Source of the DNA: Beijerinckia sp. 28-YEA-48
Lineage (GTDB): Bacteria > Pseudomonadota > Alphaproteobacteria > Rhizobiales > Beijerinckiaceae
Direction: 5' to 3'
NCBI RefSeq assembly: GCF_900104955.1
Contig: NZ_FNSI01000001.1
Coordinates: 3,320,001 to 3,384,000, forward strand
Length of the DNA stretch: 64,000 nt
The stretch's first letter is position 1; every line of letters starts with the position of its first letter. The notes under the pieces are model-generated. The model saw only the letters and a list, made by a program, of their open reading frames with translations. It did no database searches and was not told where the DNA came from. This document shows, in pieces, positions 34,246 through 44,515 of this stretch. The translations under genes were made by a program, and so were the position numbers.

Positions 34246-35094
34246 CTATTTTTCGCGCTGCAATGCCCATTCGGCGATATCGCGGCTGCGAGCATAATAG
34301 ACATCGTCGTGCTGGCGAACGTAATCCAGGCAACGGCGAATGGTGTTCGACATGGTGGGCCGCCCGGCCATATGGCTGTGCAGGGTGATGCTCAACCATT
34401 TCGGCGCGCCCTCCACACCCTCCCGATAGAGCTGGTCGAAGGTTTCCTTGAAATTCTCGAGGAATACCGAGGTGGGATTGCTCGGGAAAATCCACGCAGC
34501 GATATCGTTGGTGAAGAGATTGGTGCGCGGCAAGGTGACGAACGGCCCCGATTTAGTGCGCTGCACGAAAGGCAGATCGTCGCTGGCATCATCGCCGACC
34601 CAGATATAGCCCTGCTCGGCCAGGAGTTCGTTGGTGACATCCGATCCACTGGAACCGGGGCTGGTCCAGCCGACCGGCCGAATGCCGCCAGTGGTCTCCG
34701 TCAGAATGGCCGTACAACGAGCGATCTCCGCTCGCTCCTGCTCCGGCGTCGCATCCTTGGCATAGACGTCGTTGGCCCAACCGTGCCCCAAAACCTCGTG
34801 ACCCTCCTGAGCGAAGGTTTTGATGATATCGGGATGGCGCTCGGCCGCCAGACCATTGGCTGAGATCGCCGACTTGAGGCCGAACTCATCGAGAATATTC
34901 ATGAGGCGCCAGATGCCGGCCTTCCAGCCGTAATCGCCATAGGACAGCGAGAAACGATCCAACTGGCCGCGACTGGCGACGAAATTGACCTGGCTCTGCT
35001 TTTCGAACGCCTCGAAGGGCACACCGATCGAGAAGGCGATCTTCTCCTTGCCCGGCCAGCTCCATTCGCGCGGAAATTTGGGACGTTTCGACAT
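34246..35094 (-). CDS. PuuE-like polysaccharide deacetylase family protein
   Basis: A 282-residue NodB-fold protein of the PuuE branch (allantoinase-type and related amide or cyclic-amide hydrolases). The AFSIGVPFEAF N-terminal strand replaces the TFDDG metal motif of true polysaccharide deacetylases; GHEVLGHGW, the VGWTSPGSSGS loop and the C-terminal HSHMAGRP match PuuE relatives. AGGAG precedes the ATG. A paralogue with the same motif order is encoded at 35692-36546, on the other side of the XRE-cupin regulator. The substrate is unknown, but the neighbouring M20 amidohydrolase and aminotransferase point to a nitrogen-containing compound. Confidence 0.85.
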   Translation of the reverse strand: MSKRPKFPREWSWPGKEKIAFSIGVPFEAFEKQSQVNFVASRGQLDRFSLSYGDYGWKAGIWRLMNILDEFGLKSAISANGLAAERHPDIIKTFAQEGHEVLGHGWANDVYAKDATPEQERAEIARCTAILTETTGGIRPVGWTSPGSSGSDVTNELLAEQGYIWVGDDASDDLPFVQRTKSGPFVTLPRTNLFTNDIAAWIFPSNPTSVFLENFKETFDQLYREGVEGAPKWLSITLHSHMAGRPTMSNTIRRCLDYVRQHDDVYYARSRDIAEWALQREK

Positions 35095-35106
35095 AAGGGC
35101 TCCTAA

Positions 35107-35658
35107 CTAAAACGTCGGTGGCGTGCAGGCGCTGATCACCTCGCACGGCTCAGAACCGACGCAACGGAAACGGTGCGGCCGCCGGCTCTCGAAGGAATAG
35201 GCATCGCCGGGGCCGAGAACACAGCGTTCGCCATCGACGGTGACTTCCAGCTGGCCGCGAATAACGACGCCGCCCTCCTCGCCATCATGTTGCAGCGGGA
35301 CGCTCCCCGTGTCGGCGCCCGGCTGATAGGTCTCTTTCAAGATTTGCAGCATGTTGCCGTTCGAATAGGAGCCGACCTGACGATAGGAAATATCCTCCTT
35401 GCCGATTTCGAGCAGCTCTTCCGCACGATAGAAGGCTTGATGTTCGTCGGCGGGCGCCGTCACCGAGAAGAATTCGGCCAGTCCCATGGGAATGCCGTCA
35501 AGAACCCGCTTCAGTGCACCGACTGATGGATTGACCTGATTGGATTCGATCAATGAAATGGTCGAACTCGTCACGCCAGCCCGCTTCGCCAACAGACGCT
35601 GCGACATTTTCTTCTGGGTGCGCACGAAGCGAAGGCGATCGCCGACGTCAACACTCAT
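35107..35658 (-). CDS. XRE-family regulator with cupin domain (PuuR-like)
   Basis: A 183-residue regulator: a helix-turn-helix XRE domain at residues about 8-62 (RLRFVRTQKKMSQRLLAKRAG and VTSSTISLIESNQVNPS) and a C-terminal cupin at about 105-180 (HDGEEGGVVIRGQLEVTVDGE, GPGDAYSFESRRPHRF). The arrangement is that of PuuR, the putrescine-utilisation repressor. GGAGTGG precedes the ATG. It sits between the two PuuE-like genes, 33 bases after one and 12 before the other. The cupin probably senses the substrate or an intermediate of this operon. Confidence 0.88.
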   Translation of the reverse strand: MSVDVGDRLRFVRTQKKMSQRLLAKRAGVTSSTISLIESNQVNPSVGALKRVLDGIPMGLAEFFSVTAPADEHQAFYRAEELLEIGKEDISYRQVGSYSNGNMLQILKETYQPGADTGSVPLQHDGEEGGVVIRGQLEVTVDGERCVLGPGDAYSFESRRPHRFRCVGSEPCEVISACTPPTF

Positions 35659-35691
35659 CGTTCCACTCCCAAGGCTCCAATCCCAAGATCA

Positions 35692-36546
35692 TCAGCGCGG
35701 ATTTTCCTGTTTGATCGCCCATTCGGCGATATCGCGTTTGCGAGCGAACCAGACGTCCTCGTGCTGCTTGGCATAGGCGATGCATTTGCGAATGGTTGGG
35801 ATCAGGGTCGGACGGCCTGCCATATGGGCGTGCAGCACGATTTCGATCCACTTTGGATGACCGCGCTGGCCCTCCGCATAGAGTTCGTCGAACGTGTCCT
35901 TGAACTGTTCCCAAATCACCGAGGGCGGGTTCTTGCCAGCGATCCAGATGCTAAGGTCATTGGTCGGCGTGTTGACGCGCGGCAGCAGCACCATGGGTCC
36001 GCTGGCCGTCGTCTTCACATAGGGCAGATCGTCGTCGGCCTCATCGCCGTTCCACAAATAACCCTCCGCGGCGAGGAAGCTGAGCGTATTGCTCGACCCG
36101 GCACTGCCCGGGCTGGTCCAGCCGACAGGGCGCACGCCAGCCGCATCGGTGATCGCTTTCGTCACGCGACGGATCTCGGCGCGTTCCTGTTCGGGATCGC
36201 TATCGTCGGTGAGCATGTCGTTTTCCCAGCCATGGCCAACAGGCTCGTGGCCGGCGGCGGCGACAGCGCGAATCTGATCGGGATAGAGCTCCGCGGCCTT
36301 GCCATTGATCGACATGCTGCCTTTGATGCCGGTCTCATCGAGCAGATCGAGAATGCGATAGATGCCGGACTGGGCCCCATAACGGGCATAGGATAGCGAG
36401 AAGTGATCGACCTGCCCTGGCTTGCCCTCTTGCGTATATTGGCTTTTGAACCGGAAGGCCTCGAGCGCGAGATTGACGCTCATGGCGATCTTCTCCTGGT
36501 TCGGCCATTGCCACTTCCGGGGATAACGCATGGGCTTGGACGACAT
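35692..36546 (-). CDS. PuuE-like polysaccharide deacetylase family protein, second copy
   Basis: A 284-residue NodB-fold protein similar throughout to the product of 34246-35094. It shares the KPGQVDHFSLSYARYGAQSGI, GHEPVGHGWENDM, VGWTSPGSAGSSN and HAHMAGRPTLIPTIRKCI segments, and likewise lacks the classical TFDDG motif. AAAGGAAC precedes the ATG at 36546. Two divergent copies in one operon suggest sequential or stereospecific steps, or two related substrates. It starts 11 bases after the M20 gene ends. Confidence 0.85.
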   Translation of the reverse strand: MSSKPMRYPRKWQWPNQEKIAMSVNLALEAFRFKSQYTQEGKPGQVDHFSLSYARYGAQSGIYRILDLLDETGIKGSMSINGKAAELYPDQIRAVAAAGHEPVGHGWENDMLTDDSDPEQERAEIRRVTKAITDAAGVRPVGWTSPGSAGSSNTLSFLAAEGYLWNGDEADDDLPYVKTTASGPMVLLPRVNTPTNDLSIWIAGKNPPSVIWEQFKDTFDELYAEGQRGHPKWIEIVLHAHMAGRPTLIPTIRKCIAYAKQHEDVWFARKRDIAEWAIKQENPR

Positions 36547-36557
36547 CGACGTTCCTT

Positions 36558-38024
36558 TCAAACTGACGCGGCGAAGACAGGTTCTTGACCCACGTAATGG
36601 GCTTCCATCTCCGGCCGGAATTTCTCCATCAGGGCGCGGTTGAGATCGGCCGGCGCATGCTGTCCCGCTGGCAGCAGCGGCGTGTAGACCGTGTCACCGA
36701 TCTCGGCGGCGAAGCTGCGTTTCGTCTGGGTGACGAGATCCTTGTCCTGCAGATAGTCGATCACCGCGCCGGACAATGCCTTGGCGCCAACCAAGCCGCC
36801 CTTGTGCGCGATGGAGGTGGCGAGCGCCGCGCCAGCGCTCCAGTGATGGAACGGCAGATGCGGCACATTGCCGGGAAACCAGATGCGCCCCATCGGCACT
36901 TTCCAAGAGACGTCACCGCAATCATTGGACGCCGCGATCTGGACCGCAGGCCCCGTCAGCGGCGTCACCGCCGGCCGCAAGCCAATCTCGGCGACCTTCG
37001 CCTGGCGTTGCAGCTTGCGGGCAAAATCATGTTCCGTCTCGCTCCAAGATGGCATGCCGACGGCTTCGACATTGCGCTGGATGACTTCGGCGATGGTCTG
37101 ATTGAGGCGCACCGGCCAGACGGCGGCTCTGACGTCGACGCTCAGTTCGCAATCGGCCATCAACGCCGCGCCTTGAGCGATCTTCTGCGCTCGCTCAAAC
37201 AGAAGCCTTGCGCCTTCGGCCGTCGGATCGCGGAAATACCACCAGCAGGCCGCGAGCGCGGGAATGACATTGGGCTGTTCGCCGCCCTTGGTGATGACGC
37301 GATGCATCGTCATCGTCGGCTTCATATGTTCGCGATATTGCGCTAGGCCGACATCCATCAGCACGACTGCATCAAGAGCGTCGCGGCCTTTCCACGGCGA
37401 GACGGCGGCATGGGCGGATTCGCCGCGAAAGGTAAAATCAGCCGATATGGCGGCGCTCTGCATCATGCCGTAGTCGGTGCCGAACTCATCGAGAATGTGA
37501 TCGTGGAAGGCCAGATCGACATCGTCGAAGAAGCCGTCGCGCACAAAATAGGGCCGGCTTAGCAACTGCTCCTCGGCCGAGGCGCCGAAGATTTTGAGCG
37601 TGCCCGGTAAGCCAAACTTTTCCATGGCGTAGCGGATCGCCAGCGCCGACGTAATCATCACGGCGGCGTTGGTATTGTGCCCCTCGCAATGCCCCGGCGC
37701 ACCGGCGACGATCTCAGCCCGCTCGGTGACGCCAGACTTCTGGCTGTTCGACGGATTGGCGTCATATTCCGTGTGAATGGCGATGACCGGTTCACCCGCC
37801 CCATAGGTGGCGAGGAAAGAGGTGGCGAAACCTGAGAGGCCGCGCTGCACCTGAAAGCCATGCCGCTCCAGCAGCGATGTCATCAATCCGGCTGTGCGGG
37901 TTTCCTGCACGCCGAGCTCACCGAAGTAGAAGATGGAATCGTTCAGCGTGATGAAAGCGCGTTCATTGCGGCCAATGAAATCAAGCGCAAATTCTTTCGC
38001 CGATCCGGATGTCGAAACAGGCAC
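36558..38024 (-). CDS. M20-family amidohydrolase (AbgB-like)
   Basis: A 488-residue metal-dependent amidohydrolase of the M20D/AbgB group, which cleaves N-acyl or aminobenzoyl-glutamate-type amides. The metal-binding segment GAPGHCEGHNTNAA lies near residue 110, the catalytic EEQLLSRPYFV stretch near 171-185 and the dimerisation-domain GESAHAAVSPWKGRDALDA near 205. The start is GTG at 38024 with AGAGG upstream. A 22-bp inverted repeat lies 13-34 bases before the start. It heads an operon with both PuuE-like genes and the XRE-cupin regulator. Confidence 0.87.
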   Translation of the reverse strand: MPVSTSGSAKEFALDFIGRNERAFITLNDSIFYFGELGVQETRTAGLMTSLLERHGFQVQRGLSGFATSFLATYGAGEPVIAIHTEYDANPSNSQKSGVTERAEIVAGAPGHCEGHNTNAAVMITSALAIRYAMEKFGLPGTLKIFGASAEEQLLSRPYFVRDGFFDDVDLAFHDHILDEFGTDYGMMQSAAISADFTFRGESAHAAVSPWKGRDALDAVVLMDVGLAQYREHMKPTMTMHRVITKGGEQPNVIPALAACWWYFRDPTAEGARLLFERAQKIAQGAALMADCELSVDVRAAVWPVRLNQTIAEVIQRNVEAVGMPSWSETEHDFARKLQRQAKVAEIGLRPAVTPLTGPAVQIAASNDCGDVSWKVPMGRIWFPGNVPHLPFHHWSAGAALATSIAHKGGLVGAKALSGAVIDYLQDKDLVTQTKRSFAAEIGDTVYTPLLPAGQHAPADLNRALMEKFRPEMEAHYVGQEPVFAASV

Positions 38025-38036
38025 CGCACCGTCCTC

Positions 38037-38058
38037 TTGAACCGTTTGATCGGTTCAA
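38037..38058. promoter_or_regulatory. 22-bp inverted repeat, candidate operator before the M20 operon
   Basis: TTGAACCG (38037-38044) and CGGTTCAA (38051-38058) are perfect inverted arms separated by 6 bases. The site sits between the LysR stop and the GTG start at 38024, close enough to block transcription or translation initiation. The XRE-cupin protein encoded in the downstream operon is the obvious candidate to bind it. Confidence 0.6.
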
Positions 38059-38149
38059 TCACGGCGCCTCCAGCGCAACAATGGAAAAGAAGTTTTGAGC
38101 GGCCTAACCAAATGTCATGCAAGAACACGCGGGGCTTCACCCCACGTTT

Positions 38150-39262
38150 TCAAGCGGTTTCGCCGACCACGGCCTTGCGTTGACGGCTGCGACGCGCGGT
38201 CGCCGGTTTGGCAAGCCCTTGCTGGCGCACGCCCTGCACCGCCTCGAAACGCCAGGCCTCACCGCGCAATGGCTTCAGCAGGCCTTCCTCTTCCTCAAGC
38301 CGCTGCAATTCATCCGCCTTGAGGATATCCAGGGCCATATCGCGGAAGCGACGCGCCGCCGGTGGCATGGCCGTTTTGGCACGCCACATCAGACAAACGG
38401 AGTCCGGTGCGCCGATCGGCGGCGTGTTCAAAACCCGGGCGATGCCGCGTATTTCGAGCTGTGCCGCAACGCCTTCCGGCAGGATCGTCAAAAAATCGCC
38501 TGACTGGAACAGGCTCATGGTGAGCAGCAGACATTGCGTCTCGACCAGATTGGTCGGAAACGGCAGCTGGTGGCGCGACAGTTCGGCCGCCAGATGTTCG
38601 CGGCCATAGCGGCCGACGAAACCCTCAGGAATGAGAACCCAGGCCTGTTTCGCCATCTCGGCCCAAGACGGTTTGCGCTCGTTGGCCAGAGGATGGTTGG
38701 GGCTGGCGACGATCAGCATGCGATCGCTCAGAACCTGATGTGCTTCGAAGCCCGAACCCGCAGCCGTCGCGTCGAAACGCCCGTAGAGCAAGGAGATCGT
38801 GCCTTTCGACAACCGATCCAGCAAGCTCTCAAGATCGGTATCGACCAATTGCACGGTGACATTCGGATGCGCTTTCTTGAACGCAGCGGTGACCTGCGAC
38901 AGAAACGGCTGGCCCGAAATGGTGCGCGTGCCGATGGTCAGCACGCCCCCCATGCCGGATTTCATCAACGCGAATTCCTCGCTGAGGCATTCGAGCTCGG
39001 CAACGATGCGGCGGGCCGATTGCAGCACGCACTGGCCAACCTCGGTCACCTCGAGGCGGTGTCCGTGCCATTCGAACAAAGGCGTGCCAATGCCTTTCTC
39101 GATTTCGCTGCGGGTTTTGGAAACCGCGGCCTGGCTGATGCACAGGCGGTCGGCGGTGCGGGTGATGCTGCGCTCTTCGTCGAGCACCAGGATCAGCCGC
39201 AAATGACGCAGGCTGACGCGCTGACGCAAGAACTTCATCGCCATCGGCGGGACTTCGGCCAT
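38150..39262 (-). CDS. LysR-family transcriptional regulator
   Basis: A 370-residue LysR-type regulator. The helix-turn-helix lies near residues 12-75 (LRHLRLILVLDEERSITRTADRLCISQAAVSKTRSEIEKGIG in pieces), followed by the periplasmic-binding-like effector domain to about residue 310. The C-terminal 50 residues are an extra charged, arginine-rich tail. I chose the ATG at 39262 with AAGGTG upstream; other in-frame ATGs are at 39244 and 39238. It may control the M20 operon below or the SDR/aminotransferase pair above; a GC hairpin at 38128-38146 overlaps the region just after its stop. Confidence 0.87.
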   Translation of the reverse strand: MAEVPPMAMKFLRQRVSLRHLRLILVLDEERSITRTADRLCISQAAVSKTRSEIEKGIGTPLFEWHGHRLEVTEVGQCVLQSARRIVAELECLSEEFALMKSGMGGVLTIGTRTISGQPFLSQVTAAFKKAHPNVTVQLVDTDLESLLDRLSKGTISLLYGRFDATAAGSGFEAHQVLSDRMLIVASPNHPLANERKPSWAEMAKQAWVLIPEGFVGRYGREHLAAELSRHQLPFPTNLVETQCLLLTMSLFQSGDFLTILPEGVAAQLEIRGIARVLNTPPIGAPDSVCLMWRAKTAMPPAARRFRDMALDILKADELQRLEEEEGLLKPLRGEAWRFEAVQGVRQQGLAKPATARRSRQRKAVVGETA

Positions 39263-39399
39263 CTTGGGGCACCTTATTATGACGGGCGAAACGTTAACTC
39301 GTTGTGGGCTCCAGTCCAGCCCGATTTTACTTTTGGTAGTGCCCCGATTTAATGCATCTGCCTGTAAAGCAGCCAAGGTGCAGCTTACGGATCATAAAT

Positions 39400-40152
39400 T
39401 CAACGACCGCCATCGACCGAAATGATCTGGCCGGTCACCCAGGAGGCGTGATCGGAAGCCAGAAACAGCGTCATGCTGGCGATATCGTCTGGATGGCCGA
39501 TACGACGCATCGACGTGTTCTCCACATGGGCCTTCTGCGCCTCGGGGCTGTAGCGCTCCCAATCAGCCTTGGTGAAGGCATTGGAGAGGACGAAGCCTGG
39601 CGCGACACTGTTGACCGTGATGCCGAAGGGGCCGAGCTCCATGGCCATCTGCCGGGTGAGGCCGACAACCGCATGTTTGGCGGCGGTATAGGGATGCAGC
39701 TTGGTGCGCGAAGCGGCGATGCCCGCGCCCGAACTCATGTTGACGATGCGGCCATACCCTGCCCGCTTCATGCCAGGAACCACGGCACGGCTGACGCCGA
39801 AGGCGATGCGCGGGTTGCGCGCCATCACCGTGTCCCATTCACTATCGGTAACCTCGTCGATCGGCCGCGGCACCGCATGGGCAAAGCCGCCGGCATTGTT
39901 GACCAGGATATCGATGGCACGGCCCGTCTCCCGTTCGATCTCGGCGATCCAGGCGCGCAGCGCCTTATCGTCGGTCAGATCAACGGTCCGTACATGAGCG
40001 CCCTTTTCGGCAAGGGTTTCGAGACCGTCAGAATTGATATCGCAGCAATAGAGATTGGCGCCGCTTTCGATGAACCGTTCGGAAATGCAGCGCCCGAGCC
40101 CGTCGCGCGCGCCCGTCACAACGACCGTCTTGTTATCGAACCGGATCTCCAT
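39400..40152 (-). CDS. Short-chain dehydrogenase/reductase (SDR)
   Basis: A 250-residue classical SDR with TGARDGLG (NAD(P)-binding), DILVNNAGG, the catalytic serine in NMSSGAGIAA, the Y-x3-K pair in YTAAKHAV, and the C-terminal GHPDDIASMTLFLASDHASWVTGQIISVDGG. It oxidises an alcohol or reduces a ketone; the substrate is unknown. AAGGGAG precedes the ATG at 40152. It is divergent from the class III aminotransferase, which suggests shared control in the 169-base gap. Confidence 0.9.
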   Translation of the reverse strand: MEIRFDNKTVVVTGARDGLGRCISERFIESGANLYCCDINSDGLETLAEKGAHVRTVDLTDDKALRAWIAEIERETGRAIDILVNNAGGFAHAVPRPIDEVTDSEWDTVMARNPRIAFGVSRAVVPGMKRAGYGRIVNMSSGAGIAASRTKLHPYTAAKHAVVGLTRQMAMELGPFGITVNSVAPGFVLSNAFTKADWERYSPEAQKAHVENTSMRRIGHPDDIASMTLFLASDHASWVTGQIISVDGGR

Positions 40153-40321
40153 TCGAACTCCCTTAAGCCACGTCGCGCAGTTGGCGCCTATGCGTCTCAC
40201 TATGCACGGCCGGTCGTCAAAGTGGCTTGAAATTTGGTCGCGAGGGCCGCAACCAAAGATCAAATCACTTTTCCGCTCATCTCCGGCATAACGTCCGCGG
40301 CACATATGACGGAGGCCGTAG

Positions 40322-41644
<1,323 letters not shown>

Positions 41645-41751
41645 GTGAGCGGCAAACCACCATTGGTTAAGCGGCCATAACTAACGGCAAATAGGTGCGG
41701 TCGGCGGTCTCTTGTACCTTTGCCCCACCAGAGAGAAGGGTGAGGCTTCGG

Positions 41752-42882
41752 ATGGAGTGGACGGCGCGATCTGCCACCGCAGGGCAAAGAAAACATCGGC
41801 GCCGTGATGGCACGCTGAGAATCGGCGCGTTCTGGCCCTATTCCAGGACGCTTTTGCCATCGCTGGAGATCGCGCGGCAAAATCCCGATGTTCTGGAGCT
41901 CGACAATCACATCTTGTTCGCCCAGGCGATCGAGAATGTCGGTCTCGACTTCGCCTTGATCGCCGATGGCTATGCGCCGGCCTCGGAAGCTGTGTCGCGC
42001 ACAGGCTTCCAGGATCCCTCCACCAATGCCACGATCCTGTCGGTGCCGATGTTTCTCGCTACGCAGCATCTGGGCATTATTTCGACGATGCACACCACAT
42101 TCCTGCATCCGGTCGTGATCGCCAGGCTCGGCGCGCATCTCGATTGGATCAGTGGGGGGCGCTGGGGCTGGAATATCGTCAACGGTTTTCGCGATCATGA
42201 AGCGCGCCTGTTCGGCATGGAGAAGAAGGTCGATGGCTATGCGCTCGCGCAGGAAGCGGTCGACATCGCCAGCGCGCTCTGGGTGAAGACACCGGAAACG
42301 GTCACCTTCGAGGGGCAGTATTTCAAGGTCGACGGCAAGATGCGCCGTCCAGTGCCGCAGATGCTTCCGCTCCTTGTCAGCGCCGCCGCGTCGGCCCAGG
42401 GCCTCGCCTTCGCCGCCACCAATTGCGACTACCTGTTCACCTCGGCCCTGACCAAAGCGGTGGTTCAGGACACGGCCGTCACACTGCGCAAGAATGCCGA
42501 GCAGTTGCGCAAAGACGATCCACCACGCATTCTGATCCTCGCCGATATTCTCATCCGCGACACGCCCGGCACCGCCCAGCAAGTGTTCGCCGATCTCCTC
42601 GGCTCGACGGATCCGGAGGCGCAGAAGACCTGGGCCTCGCATCTTTCCAAGATCGGCGATGCACGACCGAACGCGGCCGACATCATGTCTCTCGTCGGCA
42701 CAGCTGATGACATCGCCGAACAGATCATCGAATTGCATCGCGATTGCGACCTGATGGGCGGCTTCGCCTTGCGCATGCTCTTGTGGGGGCCAGAAGAAGC
42801 GCGACGCCTCCCCCCGGTCCTTGCCCAATTGCAGAAGGCCGGCATTTGGGTGCCGCCCGCGACCCGCGATCATTGCTGGTAA
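41752..42882 (+). CDS. LLM-class flavin-dependent monooxygenase
   Basis: A 376-residue luciferase-like monooxygenase of the long LadA/NtaA/RutA-related type. The FWPYSRTLL opening, the FALIADGYAP strand, TMHTTFLHPVVIARLGAHLDWISGGRWGWNIV in pieces and the YFKVDGKMRRPVPQMLPLLVSAAASAQG segment are characteristic. These two-component FMNH2 enzymes attack heterocycles, sulfonates or chelators. I chose the ATG at 41752, with GAGG 6 bases upstream; a GTG lies 12 bases before. It follows the aminotransferase by 107 bases in the same direction, which suggests cofunction in degradation of an N-containing compound. Confidence 0.87.
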   Translation: MEWTARSATAGQRKHRRRDGTLRIGAFWPYSRTLLPSLEIARQNPDVLELDNHILFAQAIENVGLDFALIADGYAPASEAVSRTGFQDPSTNATILSVPMFLATQHLGIISTMHTTFLHPVVIARLGAHLDWISGGRWGWNIVNGFRDHEARLFGMEKKVDGYALAQEAVDIASALWVKTPETVTFEGQYFKVDGKMRRPVPQMLPLLVSAAASAQGLAFAATNCDYLFTSALTKAVVQDTAVTLRKNAEQLRKDDPPRILILADILIRDTPGTAQQVFADLLGSTDPEAQKTWASHLSKIGDARPNAADIMSLVGTADDIAEQIIELHRDCDLMGGFALRMLLWGPEEARRLPPVLAQLQKAGIWVPPATRDHCW

Positions 42883-43222
42883 GCCAAACGGCGCGCCCTA
42901 TCATCTGCCGGAAACAGGCTGCATCGCCGACGTCGGTTCGGTGATCGATCGTGCTACGGCGCACCTGATCGGCAAATTTGGCATTTCGCCTCATTTTTTG
43001 CTAAGTCCGCTGGTGACACGCTCCTGACATTTGCTGTCAGGAGCCATGACGGACAAGCATTGTGCCGGCTCTGACCGGCCCCTATCTGATCGCGGATCGA
43101 ACTGGCCCTGATATCAGGGTCCAGCGTTGTCATTTAGTGTATTTCGCAGGAAACCAATCGTCCGCGTCCTCGTTTAACGTGTTGGACCGACGATAGGGGC
43201 TGAATTCGGAGGACGAGAGCCT
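42883..43222. other. 340-base intergenic region upstream of egtB
   Basis: No supported gene. It holds a hairpin with 9-bp arms (CTCCTGACA 43021-43029, TGTCAGGAG 43035-43043), which could terminate or process the LLM transcript although no U-run follows. A perfect 14-bp palindrome CCCTGATATCAGGG lies at 43106-43119, flanked by CTGG and CCAG. The rest shows no clear pattern. Confidence 0.55.
43106..43119. promoter_or_regulatory. 14-bp palindrome upstream of egtB, candidate operator
   Basis: CCCTGATATCAGGG is a perfect palindrome, extended by CTGG on the left and CCAG on the right with single extra bases. It is centred about 110 bases before the egtB start. No regulator gene is adjacent, so the binding protein is unknown. 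Confidence 0.45.
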
Positions 43223-44515
43223 ATGAATTTTCATCGCCCGCCCGATACCCAGAGTTCGCAATCCACCGGACTTACCACGGGACTTCAAGCCCAAATCTTC
43301 GAAACGCGGCAGCAGTCCGCCACACTCGCCGAACCGCTTTCGGCGGAGGATCAATGCGTCCAGGCGATGGATGACGCCAGCCCGACCAAGTGGCATCTGG
43401 CCCATACGACATGGTTTTTCGAAACCTTCATACTCAAGCCCCATGTCGACGGCTATCGCCTGTTCGACGAGCGCTTCCCCTATTGCTTCAACTCTTATTA
43501 CGAGGCAGAGGGCGACCGTCATCCGCGCGCACGGCGCGGCATACTCACCCGGCCGACCCATGACGAGGTGATGGCGTATCGCGCGCATGTGGACCAGGGC
43601 CTCACGCAGCTGTTCGCCAGCGGCAAGGCACCGGAAGCACCGATCGCCAATCTTCTGGAGATTGGGCTCAATCATGAGCAGCAACACCAGGAATTGTTGC
43701 TGACAGATATTCTCGCCCTCTTCGCGCAAAATCCGCTGCGGCCGGCCTATCGCTCATTGCCTGAGAAGAAACACGGTGACGAGGATCCCGTCACGCAGTG
43801 GCTCGCCTTCGATGGTGGGATCGCCGACATCGGCCACGCCGACACGTCATTCGCTTTCGACAATGAATCGCCACGTCATCGCGCGCTCATTCATCCGTTC
43901 AAAATGGCGGACCGCCTGGTGACGAACGGCGAATGGCTGCAATTCATGAAAGCCGGCGGCTATCGCACAGCGGGTCTTTGGCTGTCCGACGGCTGGGCGA
44001 TGGCGCAGCGCGAAGGCTGGCAGGCGCCGCTTTATTATGTCGAACAGGACGGTCAATGGCTGAAGATGGGATTGGGCGGCCTGCAGCCGATCGATCTTGA
44101 AGCCCCCGTCAGCCATGTCTCCTATTACGAAGCCGATGCCTATGCGCGTTTCGCCGGCAAGCGGCTGCCGACCGAATTCGAATGGGAAGTCGCTTCGCAA
44201 AAAGCGGCGCGCGATTGCAATGATCTCGGCAGCGATCTGTTGCGCCCCGTGCCGGCGCGCCGGCAACAGGGCCTGCGTCAGATGTTCGGCGATTGCTGGG
44301 AATGGACGCAGAGTGCTTACCTGCAATATCCCGGCTATGTGCCGCCAGCCGGCGCCATCGGCGAGTATAACGGCAAGTTCATGGTGAGCCAGATGGTGTT
44401 GCGCGGTGGCTCCTGCGCCACGCCGCGCGGCCATTCGCGCCCGACCTATCGCAATTTCTTTTATCCCTGGCAGCGCTGGCAATTCATGGGCCTGCGCCTC
44501 GTGGAAGATGCATAA
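43223..44515 (+). CDS. egtB: Ergothioneine biosynthesis sulfoxide synthase EgtB
   Basis: A 430-residue non-heme iron enzyme that joins hercynine to a thiol substrate (gamma-glutamylcysteine or cysteine) with O2. The DinB-like N-terminal domain contributes H58 in TKWHLAHT and H151 and H155 in NHEQQHQE, the expected three-histidine iron site. The C-terminal FGE-sulfatase domain (about residues 195-428) shows the VSHVSYYEADAYARFAGKRLPTEFEWE and RGGSC segments. GGAGGACGAGAG precedes the ATG. Its stop overlaps the egtD start (TAATG), so the two are coupled. EgtA, EgtC and EgtE are not in the window; alphaproteobacteria often dispense with EgtA/EgtC-type partners or encode them elsewhere. Confidence 0.95.
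   Translation: MNFHRPPDTQSSQSTGLTTGLQAQIFETRQQSATLAEPLSAEDQCVQAMDDASPTKWHLAHTTWFFETFILKPHVDGYRLFDERFPYCFNSYYEAEGDRHPRARRGILTRPTHDEVMAYRAHVDQGLTQLFASGKAPEAPIANLLEIGLNHEQQHQELLLTDILALFAQNPLRPAYRSLPEKKHGDEDPVTQWLAFDGGIADIGHADTSFAFDNESPRHRALIHPFKMADRLVTNGEWLQFMKAGGYRTAGLWLSDGWAMAQREGWQAPLYYVEQDGQWLKMGLGGLQPIDLEAPVSHVSYYEADAYARFAGKRLPTEFEWEVASQKAARDCNDLGSDLLRPVPARRQQGLRQMFGDCWEWTQSAYLQYPGYVPPAGAIGEYNGKFMVSQMVLRGGSCATPRGHSRPTYRNFFYPWQRWQFMGLRLVEDA

Noticed and set aside
43130..43729. 199-codon minus-strand frame at the start of egtB
   Set aside because: Antisense to the EgtB iron-site region; no ribosome site.
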